44,785 nucleotides of DNA, taken from positions 1 through 44,785 of the forward strand of contig JALSSC010000054.1 of NCBI GenBank assembly GCA_026984455.1, in the 5' to 3' direction. Under the pieces are notes generated by a model, which searched no databases, was not told where the DNA came from, and saw nothing but the letters and a program-made list of their open reading frames with translations. Both the position numbers and the translations under genes were made by a program. Shown one piece after another: positions 16,740 to 25,675 of this stretch; the stretch's first letter is position 1, and each line of letters opens with the position of its first letter. Origin of the DNA: Chromatiaceae bacterium. GTDB lineage: Bacteria; Pseudomonadota; Gammaproteobacteria; Chromatiales; Chromatiaceae.

Positions 16740-17411
16740 TCACCGGGTTACGCGGTTGCGCAGGTACACCGGCAGGGCCGCTTCCGCACTCACCGCCCGC
16801 CCCTTGGCGAAGGCGATGGCCGCCAGTTCGGCGATGTCCCGGGCGCGGCACAGGCGCCCGGGCTCGCTTCCCCCGAGGCGTGCCCCCAGGCGTTCGCCCA
16901 GGGCCTCTCCGGCGACACCCCAGCCGGCACCCGTGCCCCACCACGTATCCTCCGCGGGGATCTCCACCCGGGTCGGCGGCGCGACCTGTTCCGGGACCAC
17001 AGGGCAGGCGTCGCCTTCCGCATCCAGACGCCAGGCGCCCCAGTAGATCTCTCCCATGCGCGCATCCAGGGCGGTCAGAAGCCGGGTCTCGCCCCGTTCG
17101 CGCCAGACCCCGTGGGCGAGGGCGGCCAGGTTGGAGATGGGGACCACCGGCAGGCCGGCGCCGAAGGCGGCACCCTGGACCACGGCAGTGGCGATGCGCA
17201 CCCCGGTGAAGGCGCCGGGACCGCGGCCGAAGGCGAGGGCGTCCAGGTCCCCCAGGGTCGCCCTGGCCGTGCTCAGGAGGTCTTCGAGCATGCCCAGGAT
17301 CAAGTGGCCGTGGCCGCGCGCCCGCACCTGGAAACGTTCGGCGATCCCGCCGTCGAGGTAGAGGGCCGCCGAGCAGGCCTCGGTGGCGGTGTCCAGGGCC
17401 AGGATCTTCAT
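16740..17411 (-). CDS. tsaB: tRNA threonylcarbamoyladenosine biosynthesis protein TsaB
   Basis: Partner of TsaD and TsaE in making the t6A modification at position 37 of ANN-decoding tRNAs; cytoplasmic. The ASKHA-type fold is evident: MKILALDTATEACSAALYLD, then HLILGMLEDLL, the conserved FGRGPGAFTGVRIATAVVQG, and LPVVPISNLAALAHG. The length of 223 residues is close to the E. coli protein. Its start overlaps the end of the upstream helicase gene by four bases (ATGA type), so helicase and tsaB are co-translated. The yoaA-tsaB linkage is also seen in enterobacteria, which supports both names. Confidence 0.95.
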   Translation of the reverse strand: MKILALDTATEACSAALYLDGGIAERFQVRARGHGHLILGMLEDLLSTARATLGDLDALAFGRGPGAFTGVRIATAVVQGAAFGAGLPVVPISNLAALAHGVWRERGETRLLTALDARMGEIYWGAWRLDAEGDACPVVPEQVAPPTRVEIPAEDTWWGTGAGWGVAGEALGERLGARLGGSEPGRLCRARDIAELAAIAFAKGRAVSAEAALPVYLRNRVTR

Positions 17412-19324
17412 GCGGCCTCCAAGGCGAAGAAGCGTCTGACCACGTCCAGTTCCCGGGTGCGGGCCATCGGTGGCAGGCTGTCGAGGAACACCCGGCCATA
17501 GGACTTGGTGAGCAGACGGGGGTCGCAGATCACGAGCAGGCCGCGATCGGTCTCGTCGCGGATCAGACGTCCGGCCCCCTGCTTGAGGGTGATGACCGCC
17601 TGGGGCAGCTGGAAATCGGCGAAGGGGTTGCCGCCGCTGCGACGCACTGCCTCGATCCGCGCCTTGAGCACGGGGTCACCGGGGGCGGCAAAGGGCAGCT
17701 TGTCGATGATGACGCAGGACAGGGCCTCGCCGCGCACGTCCACGCCTTCCCAGAAGCTGGCGGTGCCCAGGAGTACGGCATTGCCCTGTCGGCGGAAGCG
17801 TTCGAGCAGCTCGGCGCGGGGGGCGTCGCCCTGGACCAGGAGGGGAAAGGGCAGGCGGGGGGCGAGCAGGGAGCGTGCCTCCTGGAGGGCCCGGTGACTG
17901 GTGTAGAGGAGAAAGGCACGCCCCCGGCTCAGCTCCAGGATCCCGCTCGCCAGCTCCGCCACCCGGCGGTTGTAGTCGGCCTGGGCGGGCAGGGGCAGCT
18001 CGCGGGGTACGTAGAGGAGGGCCTGTCGGGCATAGTCGAAGGGGCTGTCCCATATCCCCGTGGCCGGATCTTCCAGTCCCAGTTGGTGGGAGAAGTGGGC
18101 AAAGCTCCCGCCCACGGCGAGGGTGGCCGAGGTGAACACCCAGGCCCCGGGGTGACCCTCCAGGGCCGGGCCCAGGACCTTGGAGATGTCCATGGGGGTC
18201 CGGTTGAGGCGGAAGCCCTGGCGGCCGGTCTCGAACCAACGCACCGCTTCCTGTTCGTCCTCGCCGCGCAGCAGGTCCAGGGTATCCAGCAGATCGGTGG
18301 CACGCCCCAGACAGTTGTCCAGGCCCTTGCCCCGGCCCGCCACCCCCTCCAGCGCCCCGATGAGACCGCTGAGCGCGGCCTCCAGGCGGTCGAGCCCCTC
18401 CTGGATGGCCTCGCTGGCCTCCATCTCCCCCCAGGTGCCACGCCTGGGCTCCACCCCGAAGGCCAGACGGAATGCCCGCGCGGCGGTGGTGAGGTGGTCC
18501 AGGGCCGGCCCCAGATCGGGCTGGTCGGCGGCCTCCTGGTGGTGGGCGGCGGTGGTGTCACGCACCAGGTCCAGCAACTGGCGCGAGGACAGGGTCATAC
18601 CGAAGAAGGCCCCGGCCACCTCGGGGAGCTGGTGGGCCTCGTCCACCACGAAGGCGTCGGCATCGGGCAGGAGTTCGCCGAAGCCGCCGTCCTTGAGGGC
18701 CAGATCGGCGCACAGGAGGTGGTGGTTGACCACCACCAGGTCGGCCTCCTGGGCCTGGCGGCGGGCCTCCACCAGGAAACAGGCGTCGAAGTCGGGGCAG
18801 TCCGCGCCCAGGCAGTTGTCGCTGGTGGAGGTGACCCAGGGCCAGATGGCGGCGTCCTCGGGCAGGCCTGCCTCGGCGATGTCCCCCGACCGGGTACGTC
18901 CGGCCCAGGCACGGATGCGCTGGAGGTCGCGCGCCTGGGCCGGGGGGAGTTGCCCGCCGGCGACCGCGAGGCCCAGGCGTTGGGGGCAGAGATAGTTGGC
19001 CCGGCCCTTGAGCAGGGCGATGCGTCCGCCCAGGCCCAGGGCCTCGCGCACCAGGGGAAGGTCACGGTGGAAGAGCTGGTCCTGGAGGTTGCGGGTTCCG
19101 GTGGAGACGATGGTCTTGCGCCCCGAGGCCAGGGCCGGGGCCAGGTAGGCGAAGGTCTTGCCGGTGCCGGTACCCGCCTCGCACACCAGGCTGCCGGCCT
19201 CTTCGAAGACCTCGGCCACCGCCTGGGCCATGGCCACCTGCTGGGGGCGGTGGCGGAAGCCCGGGATCGCCCGGGCGATGGGCCCGCCGGGTCCGAGCAG
19301 GGCCTCCATATCCGGGATGGTCAT
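17408..19324 (-). CDS. yoaA: DinG/YoaA-family ATP-dependent helicase (XPD-like, Fe-S)
   Basis: A 638-residue superfamily 2 DNA helicase of the XPD/Rad3 class, acting in DNA repair. Motif I is CEAGTGTGKTFAYLAPAL (about residues 48-65), Ia is IVSTGTRNLQDQLFHRDLP, the Fe-S cluster cysteines are in NYLCPQRL and DNCLGADCPDFDACF, motif II is FVVDEAHQLPE, and the C-terminal motifs include LLGTASFWEGVDVRGE and QGAGRLIRDETDRG. ATG 19324 is chosen because it overlaps the stop of the upstream gene (ATGA) and matches the family N-terminus; the frame itself is open 17 codons further. YoaA is favoured over DinG by its linkage to tsaB. Confidence 0.92.
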   Translation of the reverse strand: MTIPDMEALLGPGGPIARAIPGFRHRPQQVAMAQAVAEVFEEAGSLVCEAGTGTGKTFAYLAPALASGRKTIVSTGTRNLQDQLFHRDLPLVREALGLGGRIALLKGRANYLCPQRLGLAVAGGQLPPAQARDLQRIRAWAGRTRSGDIAEAGLPEDAAIWPWVTSTSDNCLGADCPDFDACFLVEARRQAQEADLVVVNHHLLCADLALKDGGFGELLPDADAFVVDEAHQLPEVAGAFFGMTLSSRQLLDLVRDTTAAHHQEAADQPDLGPALDHLTTAARAFRLAFGVEPRRGTWGEMEASEAIQEGLDRLEAALSGLIGALEGVAGRGKGLDNCLGRATDLLDTLDLLRGEDEQEAVRWFETGRQGFRLNRTPMDISKVLGPALEGHPGAWVFTSATLAVGGSFAHFSHQLGLEDPATGIWDSPFDYARQALLYVPRELPLPAQADYNRRVAELASGILELSRGRAFLLYTSHRALQEARSLLAPRLPFPLLVQGDAPRAELLERFRRQGNAVLLGTASFWEGVDVRGEALSCVIIDKLPFAAPGDPVLKARIEAVRRSGGNPFADFQLPQAVITLKQGAGRLIRDETDRGLLVICDPRLLTKSYGRVFLDSLPPMARTRELDVVRRFFALEAA

Positions 19325-19824
19325 GACGCCTGGTTGTCCCATACCTCGGGGTCGAGGCCGTCCTCGCGGCTCCACACCAGGCGGCCGATGATCTTGAAGC
19401 GGGCCACCGAAAGGGCCCCCCGCTTGCTGCGCGAAGGGCTCGACCGGCCGACGTAGTCGAGGATGTCCTCGCGCTCGGCCTCATAGATCTCGAAGGGTTC
19501 GTAGTCGGCGTCCATGAGCACCAGGACGACGCTGTCCCAGGCCTTGTCCAGGGCGAGCTGGCCGATGCGCTGGCCGCCCTTGTTGTCGTCGAAGATGACG
19601 CGGCTCTTGATCTGGATGCGCAGGCCGTCGCGGGCCGGGTCGATGGCATCGTAGCCGCCGGGGGCGTCGGCCTGGCGGGGTTCGAGTCCGAGCAGGCGGA
19701 TGGCGTCGTGCAGGGCGATCTCCGCACCCACCCCGGGCAGGGGTTTCCCAAGGCTGCGGCGGTAGTCGGCGGCCAGCCGGCGGGCCTGGGAGATCAGGAC
19801 GTCTGGGGAGTAGACCTGGACCAT
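19321..19824 (-). CDS. Conserved hypothetical protein, possible PD-(D/E)XK-like fold
   Basis: A 167-residue protein with no certain function. From ATG 19824 it reads MVQVYSPDVLISQARRLAAD, then IALHDAIRLLGLEPRQADAP, GYDAIDPARDGLRIQIKSRV, QRIGQLALDKAWDSVVLVLM and GALSVARFKIIGRLVW. The pattern of an upstream acidic residue, then GYDAI and hydrophobic-QIK with a strand after it is reminiscent of restriction-endonuclease-like folds, and I recall similar unannotated proteins. A GTG start at 19863 is possible but lacks support. Its stop overlaps the helicase start, suggesting a translationally coupled nuclease-helicase pair. Catalysis is inference. Confidence 0.6.
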   Translation of the reverse strand: MVQVYSPDVLISQARRLAADYRRSLGKPLPGVGAEIALHDAIRLLGLEPRQADAPGGYDAIDPARDGLRIQIKSRVIFDDNKGGQRIGQLALDKAWDSVVLVLMDADYEPFEIYEAEREDILDYVGRSSPSRSKRGALSVARFKIIGRLVWSREDGLDPEVWDNQAS

Positions 19825-19945
19825 GGAGGCGTTCGGCGTGGGCTGAAAACACCATATTATCACTCTCAGTCGGATCCGCCCTTGTATTCCCGGGAAAACC
19901 GGCTAAACCCATTGCATGGCCTATGCGAGGATAGGCCAGATTTAT

Positions 19946-19954
19946 GAGGAGGAG
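19946..19954 (+). promoter_or_regulatory. Ribosome binding site deciding the start of the DsrC-PCD fusion gene
   Basis: GAGGAGGAG ends nine bases before ATG 19964. This strong site selects that codon over an upstream in-frame ATG at 19916. Confidence 0.7.
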
Positions 19955-19963
19955 TGCCAACCC

Positions 19964-20623
19964 ATGACAAGACAAGCGATTCACGCCGCCTCCGGGCCGC
20001 GCGTGCCCCCCCTGCTGTTCGATGAAGACGGGTTCCTGCAAGACCCCCACAGTTGGACCCGGGCGGCGGCCCGCGGTATCGCCGAGCTGGATGGCATCGG
20101 TGACCTGGGTCCCGATCATTGGGCGATCCTGTTCTACCTGCGCGAGCACCATCTCACCTACGGCAGCCTGCCGCCCATGTCCCAGGTGTGCCGTACCCAC
20201 GGTCTCGATCGCGGCGCGGTGAAGCGCCTGTTCGGCGGTTGCCGCGAGGCCTGGCGCATCGCCGGGCTGCCCAACCCCGGCCCCGAGGCCCTGTCCTACA
20301 TGGAGGCCGTCAGCGATGACCTGGAGCCTGGTGCGTGCACCGACAGTACCTTGGAAACTGAATTGCGGCGGTTGTTGCGTGAGCATCCCGAGTGGTGCGT
20401 CCAGGGCCGGCATCTGCACCGGGAATACCGTTTCGGCGACTTCCGCCAGGCCCTGGCCTTCATGAACGCCGCCGGCGAAGAGGCCGAACGGCTGAACCAT
20501 CACCCCGACTGGAGCAACAGCTACGGCCGGGTGAGCGTGGACCTCTGGAGCCATGAGCGCAAGGCCATCACCCACGAGGATATCGTCCTGGCGCGGCGCA
20601 TGGAGGCGCTGGCCCGGAGGTGA
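19964..20623 (+). CDS. DsrC/TusE-like domain fused to pterin-4a-carbinolamine dehydratase
   Basis: A 219-residue two-domain protein. Residues about 19-107 follow the DsrC/TusE sulfur-carrier family: LLFDEDGFLQDPHSWTRAAA, LGPDHWAILFYLREHHLTYG, then RLFGGCREAWRIAGLPNPGP. In canonical DsrC the last stretch is ACK/R-x-AGLPKPTGCV with two redox cysteines; here the first is Trp (EAWRIAGLP) and the last is absent, leaving only a displaced Cys93. Residues about 130-219 form a PCD/DCoH domain: YRFGDFRQALAFMNAAGEEA, then ERLNHHPDWSNSYGRVSVDL and THEDIVLARRMEAL, with the catalytic HHP motif intact. PCD recycles the 4a-hydroxy-tetrahydropterin made by aromatic amino-acid hydroxylases and is also linked to pterin cofactor repair. 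The fused role is unknown. Confidence 0.88.
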   Translation: MTRQAIHAASGPRVPPLLFDEDGFLQDPHSWTRAAARGIAELDGIGDLGPDHWAILFYLREHHLTYGSLPPMSQVCRTHGLDRGAVKRLFGGCREAWRIAGLPNPGPEALSYMEAVSDDLEPGACTDSTLETELRRLLREHPEWCVQGRHLHREYRFGDFRQALAFMNAAGEEAERLNHHPDWSNSYGRVSVDLWSHERKAITHEDIVLARRMEALARR

Positions 20624-20635
20624 TCGCCGGGCCGT

Positions 20636-20668
20636 AACCCCGGAGGTCTCCACGGAGGCTCCGGGGTT
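20636..20668 (+). terminator. Hairpin after the DsrC-PCD gene
   Basis: AACCCCGGAG (20636-20645) pairs perfectly with CTCCGGGGTT (20659-20668) around a 13-base loop, 13 bases past the stop codon. There is no T tract, so termination efficiency is uncertain. Confidence 0.55.
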
Positions 20669-20760
20669 GGGCCGGGCGGCCTCGCCCGACAGGCCACCTT
20701 TGTGGGCGCGCCTGAGGCCGCTTCTACGGGTACGGGAAGGTGTGTCGGGCAGGGAAAGTA

Positions 20761-20788
20761 GGATGGGCAAAGCGCAGCGTGGCCATCC
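20761..20788. repeat. Intergenic palindromic repeat
   Basis: GGATGGGCAAAGCGCAGCGT followed by GGCCATCC is a palindromic unit of a type scattered between genes in many proteobacteria. It lies between two convergent transcripts. The region 20690-20850 around it has degenerate REP-like pieces and no gene. Confidence 0.6.
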
Positions 20789-20855
20789 GACCGGCTGAGG
20801 CCGCTGCTGCGCGCGCGGGGAGGCGCCCGGTCTGGGCGAGTACCACGGGGCGGCG

Positions 20856-23800
20856 CTATCTGTCGGGCCCTGGGCCTCCGCCCCGCCGGAATCGGGCGAG
20901 CCCACCCTCCACCAGCGAATACACCGCCGGCACCACCACCAGGGTGAGGAGGGTGGAGCTGGCCATGCCGCCGATCACCGCCACCGCCAGGGGGCCGTTG
21001 GTGTCGGCCCCGGCGCCCAGGCCCAGGGCCGCGGGGAGCATGGTGACTATGACCGTGAGGGAGGTCATGAGCACCGGGCGCAGGCGGATGGGACAGGCCT
21101 CCAGCAGGGCCTCGCGGATACCCCGGCCCTGGGCGCGCATCTGGTTGGTGAGGTCCACCAGGAGGATGGAGTTCTTGGCCACCAGGCCCATGAGCAGGAC
21201 CAGGCCGATCATGGAGAAGATGTTGAGGCCCATGTCCATGAGCCAGAGGCCGGCGACGCCGCCGATGATGGCCAGGGGCTGGGCCACCATGACGATCAGG
21301 GGTTGGATGAAGGAGTCGAACTGGCTGGCCAGGACCATGTACACCAGGATCAGGGCGGTGATCAGGGCGAACAGCATGTAGCGGGCGGTCTTGCCGAATT
21401 CCTCGGCGCGGCCGATCATCTTCACCGTGTAACCGGGGGGCAGGAGGTCCGCGGCGGCCTGCCGCACCCGCTCCACCGCCCGCCCCAGGGAGATCGTCGG
21501 GGTGCTGAAGAAATTCCCCGAATAGCGCAGATCGAAGCGGGTCACCACCGCCGGCCCGAGGCCCTCCCGGAAACGGGCCACGGTGTCCAGACGCACCCGC
21601 TCCCCGCCGCGCCCGCGCAGGTAGATGCGGCGCAGGTCGTCGGGTGAGCGCAGGTCCCCCTCGCGGGCCTTCAGGCGGACGTCGTAGCGTTGCCCGTCAC
21701 CGGGATCGTCGTTGTATTTGGCCACGTCCAGGCCACCCGCCAGGACGTTCACCGCGAGGGCGATATCGCGGCTGGACAGGCCCAGATCGGCGGCCCGGGT
21801 GCGGTCGATGCTCAGCCGCAGTTGGGGGAGTTCCAGTTGCAGATCCAGGTCCACCCGGCCCAGCGCCGGGAGGTGTTCCAGGCGTGCCGCGAGGCGGTGG
21901 CTGGCCTCCGCCACCCCCTGGACGTCGGGGCCGAGGAGGACGAACTGCAAGGGCTCGCCCCGCTGCCCGCCGATGGGGGTCGCGGGGGCGGGAAAGGCCT
22001 CGACCCCCGGGATCCGGGCCAGGCGTCCGCGCAGCCGGTCGATGACCCGGTACATATGGGCCGTGCGTTGCGCGCGGGGCTTCAGGCGCACGAACACCGT
22101 CCCCCGGTTGGCCTGGCCGGTGGCCCCGCTGCCGATGGTGGAGAACACCCCGGCGATGGCCGGGTCGGCCCGCAACACGGCCTCGATCCGGCGCAGGCGG
22201 CCGTCGGTATAGGCGAGACTGGAGCCCAGCGGGGTCTTGAAGGAGACCATGAAGCGGCCCTCGTCTTCCTTGGGCAGGAAGCCCTTGCCGATGCCCTGGA
22301 AGAAGAAGCCGCTGGACCAGACCGCCAGCACGGTCAGCGCCACCACGCTCCAGCGGAAGCGCAGGGCGCCCCGCAACAGCGCCCGGTAGCCCCGGTCGAG
22401 GGCGCGGAAGGGGGCCTCCAGCCAGCGGTACAGGCGGCCGTGCGTGCGGCTGACGCGCAGATGCCGTGAACAGAGCATGGGGGTGAGGGTCATCGAGACG
22501 AACAGGGAGGCCAGTACCCCGAAGGTGACTACCACCGCGAAGGAGCGGAAGAAACGGCCGATGATCCCCTCCATGAAGATCACCGGGGCGAAGATGGAGA
22601 CCAGGGTCAGGCTCGCCGCGACGACCGCGAAGACCACCTGGCGGGTACCGTTCAGGGCGGCGCTGCGGGGGTCGGGGTCGAGGTGTTCACGGTGGCGGTG
22701 GATGTTCTCCAGGACCACGATGGCGTCGTCCACCACCACCCCGATGAGCAGCAGCAGGCCCAGCAGGGTCATGGTATTGAAGGTGTAGCCGCCGAAGTAC
22801 ATCACCGTCACCGCGCCCAGCAGGGACACGGGGATCGCCAGGGCGATGATGAGGGTGGCACGCAGACTCTTGAGAAACAGCCACACCACCAAGGCGGTGA
22901 GCAGGACCCCCAGGATCAGGTGTTCCTGCAGGGCCCCCACCAGTTCCAGGATCAGGTCTGAGTCGTCGGTGGCGATGGCCAGGTGCATCCCCGGCGGCAG
23001 GTGGGGCCGGATCTCCTCGTCGAGCCGGCGTTTCACCGCCTCGATGACTGCCACCGCGTTGGCCCCGGTGACCTTGACGATACCCAGTCCCACCGCCGGT
23101 TTGCCCTGGTAGCGGGCCAGGCGGCGGTCGTCCTCCAGGCCGTCCCGCACCCGGGCGATGTCGCCGATGCGGATGGGCGCCCCGTCCCGGTAGGCGACGA
23201 TCAGGGCCTGGATGTCCGCCGGCCGGTGGAACTCCAGGTCCAACTTGATGAGGTACTCGCGGCTGTCCCCCACCAGGAAGCCGCCCGGCAACTGGAAGTG
23301 TTGCGCGCGAAAGGCGCGCACGAGGTCCTGGGTGGTGATGCCGTAGGCGCTCATCCGGTCGAGGTCCACGTCCACGCGGATGACGCGCTCGCGCTCGCCA
23401 CCCAGGCGCACCGCTCCCACCCCGTCGATGTTCTCCAGGCGCTTCTTGATCTGGTTGCGGGCGTACTGGTTGAGCTGCTGGAGGGTGCGGTCGCCCTGTA
23501 GGCTGAGCCAGAGGATGGGGATGGCGCCGAACTCCACCTTGGCCACCACCGGCGGGTCGGCGTCGTCGGGCAGGTCGCGCAGGACCTGGTTCACCTTGGC
23601 CTGGACCTCGTTGAAGGCCACGTCCACGTCCTTGGTGAGTTGGAAGGTGATACGCACCACCGAGGCCCCGGGAGAGGAGGCGGACTGCACGTGTTCGATC
23701 CCGGGCACGCTGTTGACCGCGGTCTCGATGAGGTTGGTGATACTGGCATCCACGATCTCGGGATTGGCCCCCGGCAGGGTGGTGGTCACCGAGATCATGG

Positions 23801-23927
23801 GGAATTCGATGTAGGGGTAGCGGTCCACCCCGAGGCGCTGAAAGCCGATGATCCCGAACAACACCAGCACGGCGCTCAGCATCCAGGCCAGGACGTGGCG
23901 TTCGATGGCGAGTTCCGGGAGGGTCAC
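20856..23927 (-). CDS. RND multidrug efflux permease (HAE1 family)
   Basis: Inner-membrane proton-driven pump of 1023 residues, normal for AcrB/MexB relatives. The N-terminus VLAWMLSAVLVLFGIIGFQR and then LGVDRYPYIEFPMISVTT is typical of the MexF/MdtB-like branch. The proton-relay Asp pair is in LLIGVVVDDAIVVLENIHRH (TM4) and the matching Lys in MGLVAKNSILLVDLTNQMRA (TM10). Large periplasmic loops follow TM1 and TM7. ATG 23927 overlaps the stop of the upstream fusion-protein gene, so the two are co-translated. No outer-membrane channel gene is adjacent, so a TolC-type partner must be elsewhere. Substrates cannot be read from sequence. Confidence 0.95.
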   Translation of the reverse strand: MTLPELAIERHVLAWMLSAVLVLFGIIGFQRLGVDRYPYIEFPMISVTTTLPGANPEIVDASITNLIETAVNSVPGIEHVQSASSPGASVVRITFQLTKDVDVAFNEVQAKVNQVLRDLPDDADPPVVAKVEFGAIPILWLSLQGDRTLQQLNQYARNQIKKRLENIDGVGAVRLGGERERVIRVDVDLDRMSAYGITTQDLVRAFRAQHFQLPGGFLVGDSREYLIKLDLEFHRPADIQALIVAYRDGAPIRIGDIARVRDGLEDDRRLARYQGKPAVGLGIVKVTGANAVAVIEAVKRRLDEEIRPHLPPGMHLAIATDDSDLILELVGALQEHLILGVLLTALVVWLFLKSLRATLIIALAIPVSLLGAVTVMYFGGYTFNTMTLLGLLLLIGVVVDDAIVVLENIHRHREHLDPDPRSAALNGTRQVVFAVVAASLTLVSIFAPVIFMEGIIGRFFRSFAVVVTFGVLASLFVSMTLTPMLCSRHLRVSRTHGRLYRWLEAPFRALDRGYRALLRGALRFRWSVVALTVLAVWSSGFFFQGIGKGFLPKEDEGRFMVSFKTPLGSSLAYTDGRLRRIEAVLRADPAIAGVFSTIGSGATGQANRGTVFVRLKPRAQRTAHMYRVIDRLRGRLARIPGVEAFPAPATPIGGQRGEPLQFVLLGPDVQGVAEASHRLAARLEHLPALGRVDLDLQLELPQLRLSIDRTRAADLGLSSRDIALAVNVLAGGLDVAKYNDDPGDGQRYDVRLKAREGDLRSPDDLRRIYLRGRGGERVRLDTVARFREGLGPAVVTRFDLRYSGNFFSTPTISLGRAVERVRQAAADLLPPGYTVKMIGRAEEFGKTARYMLFALITALILVYMVLASQFDSFIQPLIVMVAQPLAIIGGVAGLWLMDMGLNIFSMIGLVLLMGLVAKNSILLVDLTNQMRAQGRGIREALLEACPIRLRPVLMTSLTVIVTMLPAALGLGAGADTNGPLAVAVIGGMASSTLLTLVVVPAVYSLVEGGLARFRRGGGPGPDR

Positions 23928-24988
23928 GGCGGGCCGATCTCCACCGCCGCCCCGTCGCTGAGGAAGCCGGCCCCATCCACCGCCACCGGCTCCCCCGCCG
24001 CGAGACCCTCCACGACCTCCACCTCGCCGTTCCGGCGCAGGCCGGTGCGTATCTTCCGTTGCCTGGCCCGCCGCTCCCGGATCACATACACCACGTTCCC
24101 CGCGGGCCGGCGTACCACGGCCGCTTCCGGCACCACCACGGCGTTCTCGTGGAGCGCCAGGCGCACCGCCCCGTCGATGCTCGCCCCCGGTTCCCAGCCG
24201 CCGGGGTTGTCCAGGTCCACCAGCACCTGGATCGCCCGGTTGCCGGGGGTGATCTCCGGACGCAGGTCACTGATCCGGCCCGCCACCCGGGTGCCGGGCG
24301 CCAGGGGGGTGCTGAGCCGCACCGGCAGGTCCCGGTGCAGGCGCCCGGCCAGGGATTCGGGGAAGGGCAGGCGGACCCGCAAGCGGTCCAGGGCGGTGAC
24401 CCTGAACAGGGGCGTGCCCACCTTCACATAGTCGCCCACCGAGATGCGTCGCTCGTCCACCTTGCCGGCGATGGGGCTGGTGATATGGGCCTTGGCGATG
24501 CGGCGTTCCGCCTGTTGCAGGCGTACCCGGGCGGCCCGGAGCTGGGCGCGCAGGGCGCCCCACTGGGCCTCCGCGTCGTCCAGGGAGGAGCGCTGCGCCG
24601 ACTGTTTGCGCACCAGGGCGCGCAGGCGTTTCACCTGTAGCGCCTGGGCGCGCAGCAGGGCCTGGAGACGGTCGATGTCGGCCAGGGCCAGGGCCCGGGC
24701 CAGGCGGAAGTCCTCCGGGTCGATCTCCGCCAGGGGCTGGCCGGCCGCCACCCGCCGGCCCACGTCCGCGGTCACCGCGACGATGCGGCCGCCCACCTCC
24801 GCGGCGATCAGGGGGGAGGTGAGGGCCTCCAACTGTCCCACGGAGGCCTCCCAGACCTCGATGTCGCGAGTGACGGCCGGAGTGACGGTGACCGGGATGG
24901 CGCGCGCCGACGGGGGCGCGTCGGCCGCCCTGGTCACGCCGCCGATGCTCAGGCAGAGGGAGAGGAAGATCCAGAGCCGGGGGCTCAT
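23924..24988 (-). CDS. RND efflux periplasmic adaptor (membrane fusion protein)
   Basis: Links the RND pump to an outer-membrane channel. A signal peptide covers residues 1-22 (MSPRLWIFLSLCLSIGGVTR). The barrel-sandwich halves are LTSPLIAAEVGGRIVAVTAD, then GRRVAAGQPLAEIDPEDFRL, and AHITSPIAGKVDERRISVGD. Between them lies a helical hairpin (about 95-165). The C-terminal beta-barrel and membrane-proximal domain follow (VVPEAAVVRRPAGNVVYVIR). Length of 354 residues is normal. ATG 24988 overlaps the stop of the tetR-type gene, so regulator, adaptor and pump form one operon. Confidence 0.93.
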   Translation of the reverse strand: MSPRLWIFLSLCLSIGGVTRAADAPPSARAIPVTVTPAVTRDIEVWEASVGQLEALTSPLIAAEVGGRIVAVTADVGRRVAAGQPLAEIDPEDFRLARALALADIDRLQALLRAQALQVKRLRALVRKQSAQRSSLDDAEAQWGALRAQLRAARVRLQQAERRIAKAHITSPIAGKVDERRISVGDYVKVGTPLFRVTALDRLRVRLPFPESLAGRLHRDLPVRLSTPLAPGTRVAGRISDLRPEITPGNRAIQVLVDLDNPGGWEPGASIDGAVRLALHENAVVVPEAAVVRRPAGNVVYVIRERRARQRKIRTGLRRNGEVEVVEGLAAGEPVAVDGAGFLSDGAAVEIGPP

Positions 24989-25635
24989 GGGGACTCATCC
25001 GTGTGCGTGGACGCGGAGAAACCGTCCGCCAACAGCTCGAAGACCGCGTTGGCGTAACCTTCGGGGGAGGTGGCGAAGCCCGCCTCCGGGAGGTGTTCGA
25101 GGATGGGCCGGGTCTCGAAGAAGAAGACGTTGGCGCCCACCAGGAGAAAGGCCAGGAGGGCGGCGTCCAGGTCCGCACGCAGGGCGCCCTGTCGCTGGCC
25201 GGCGCGCACCAGGTCCACCAGGCGGGAGAAATCCTCCGCGAAGACCTCTTCGGCCAGGCGGCGGCCCCGCTGCGAGCCGTGTTCCAGCAGTTCCCGTTGC
25301 ATGAGCCGGGTCGCCAGGGGATGGGCGAACAGGGCCTCCAGATGACGCACGAAAAAGCCCCGCAGGCGTTGCTCCGGTGGGGCGGCGAGGTCCTCTGCGG
25401 GCGCATCCAGGGCCTGGGCCGAGCGTCGGCAGGCGTGTTTCAGGACCGTCATGTAGAGGCCTTCCTTGGATCCGAAGTGATGAAAGACATTGGCCTTGCT
25501 CACCCCTGCCCCCCGGGCGATGTCGTTGATGGAGACCGCATCGAAGCCCGTCTCCGAGAACAGGCGCTCGGCCACCTCCAGGATGGACAGCGCCCTCTTG
25601 CTCGAGGGCTCGTCTGCACCGCATCTCTGTGCCAT
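24985..25635 (-). CDS. TetR/AcrR family transcriptional repressor
   Basis: A 216-residue regulator. The N-terminal helix-turn-helix is clear: ILEVAERLFSETGFDAVSIN, then DIARGAGVSKANVFHHFGSK and EGLYMTVLKHA. The ligand-binding C-terminal domain is variable, as usual. ATG 25635 is preferred (GGAG nine bases upstream). The frame is open to 25710, but that extension would run through the palindrome at 25676-25691, which looks like the operator. It is the first gene of the efflux operon and probably represses its own transcription and that of the pump genes until an effector binds. Confidence 0.92.
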   Translation of the reverse strand: MAQRCGADEPSSKRALSILEVAERLFSETGFDAVSINDIARGAGVSKANVFHHFGSKEGLYMTVLKHACRRSAQALDAPAEDLAAPPEQRLRGFFVRHLEALFAHPLATRLMQRELLEHGSQRGRRLAEEVFAEDFSRLVDLVRAGQRQGALRADLDAALLAFLLVGANVFFFETRPILEHLPEAGFATSPEGYANAVFELLADGFSASTHTDESP

Positions 25636-25675
25636 GTGGGCGCTCCGCGCAGAAAGGGAGACGGGTGTATCCTGA

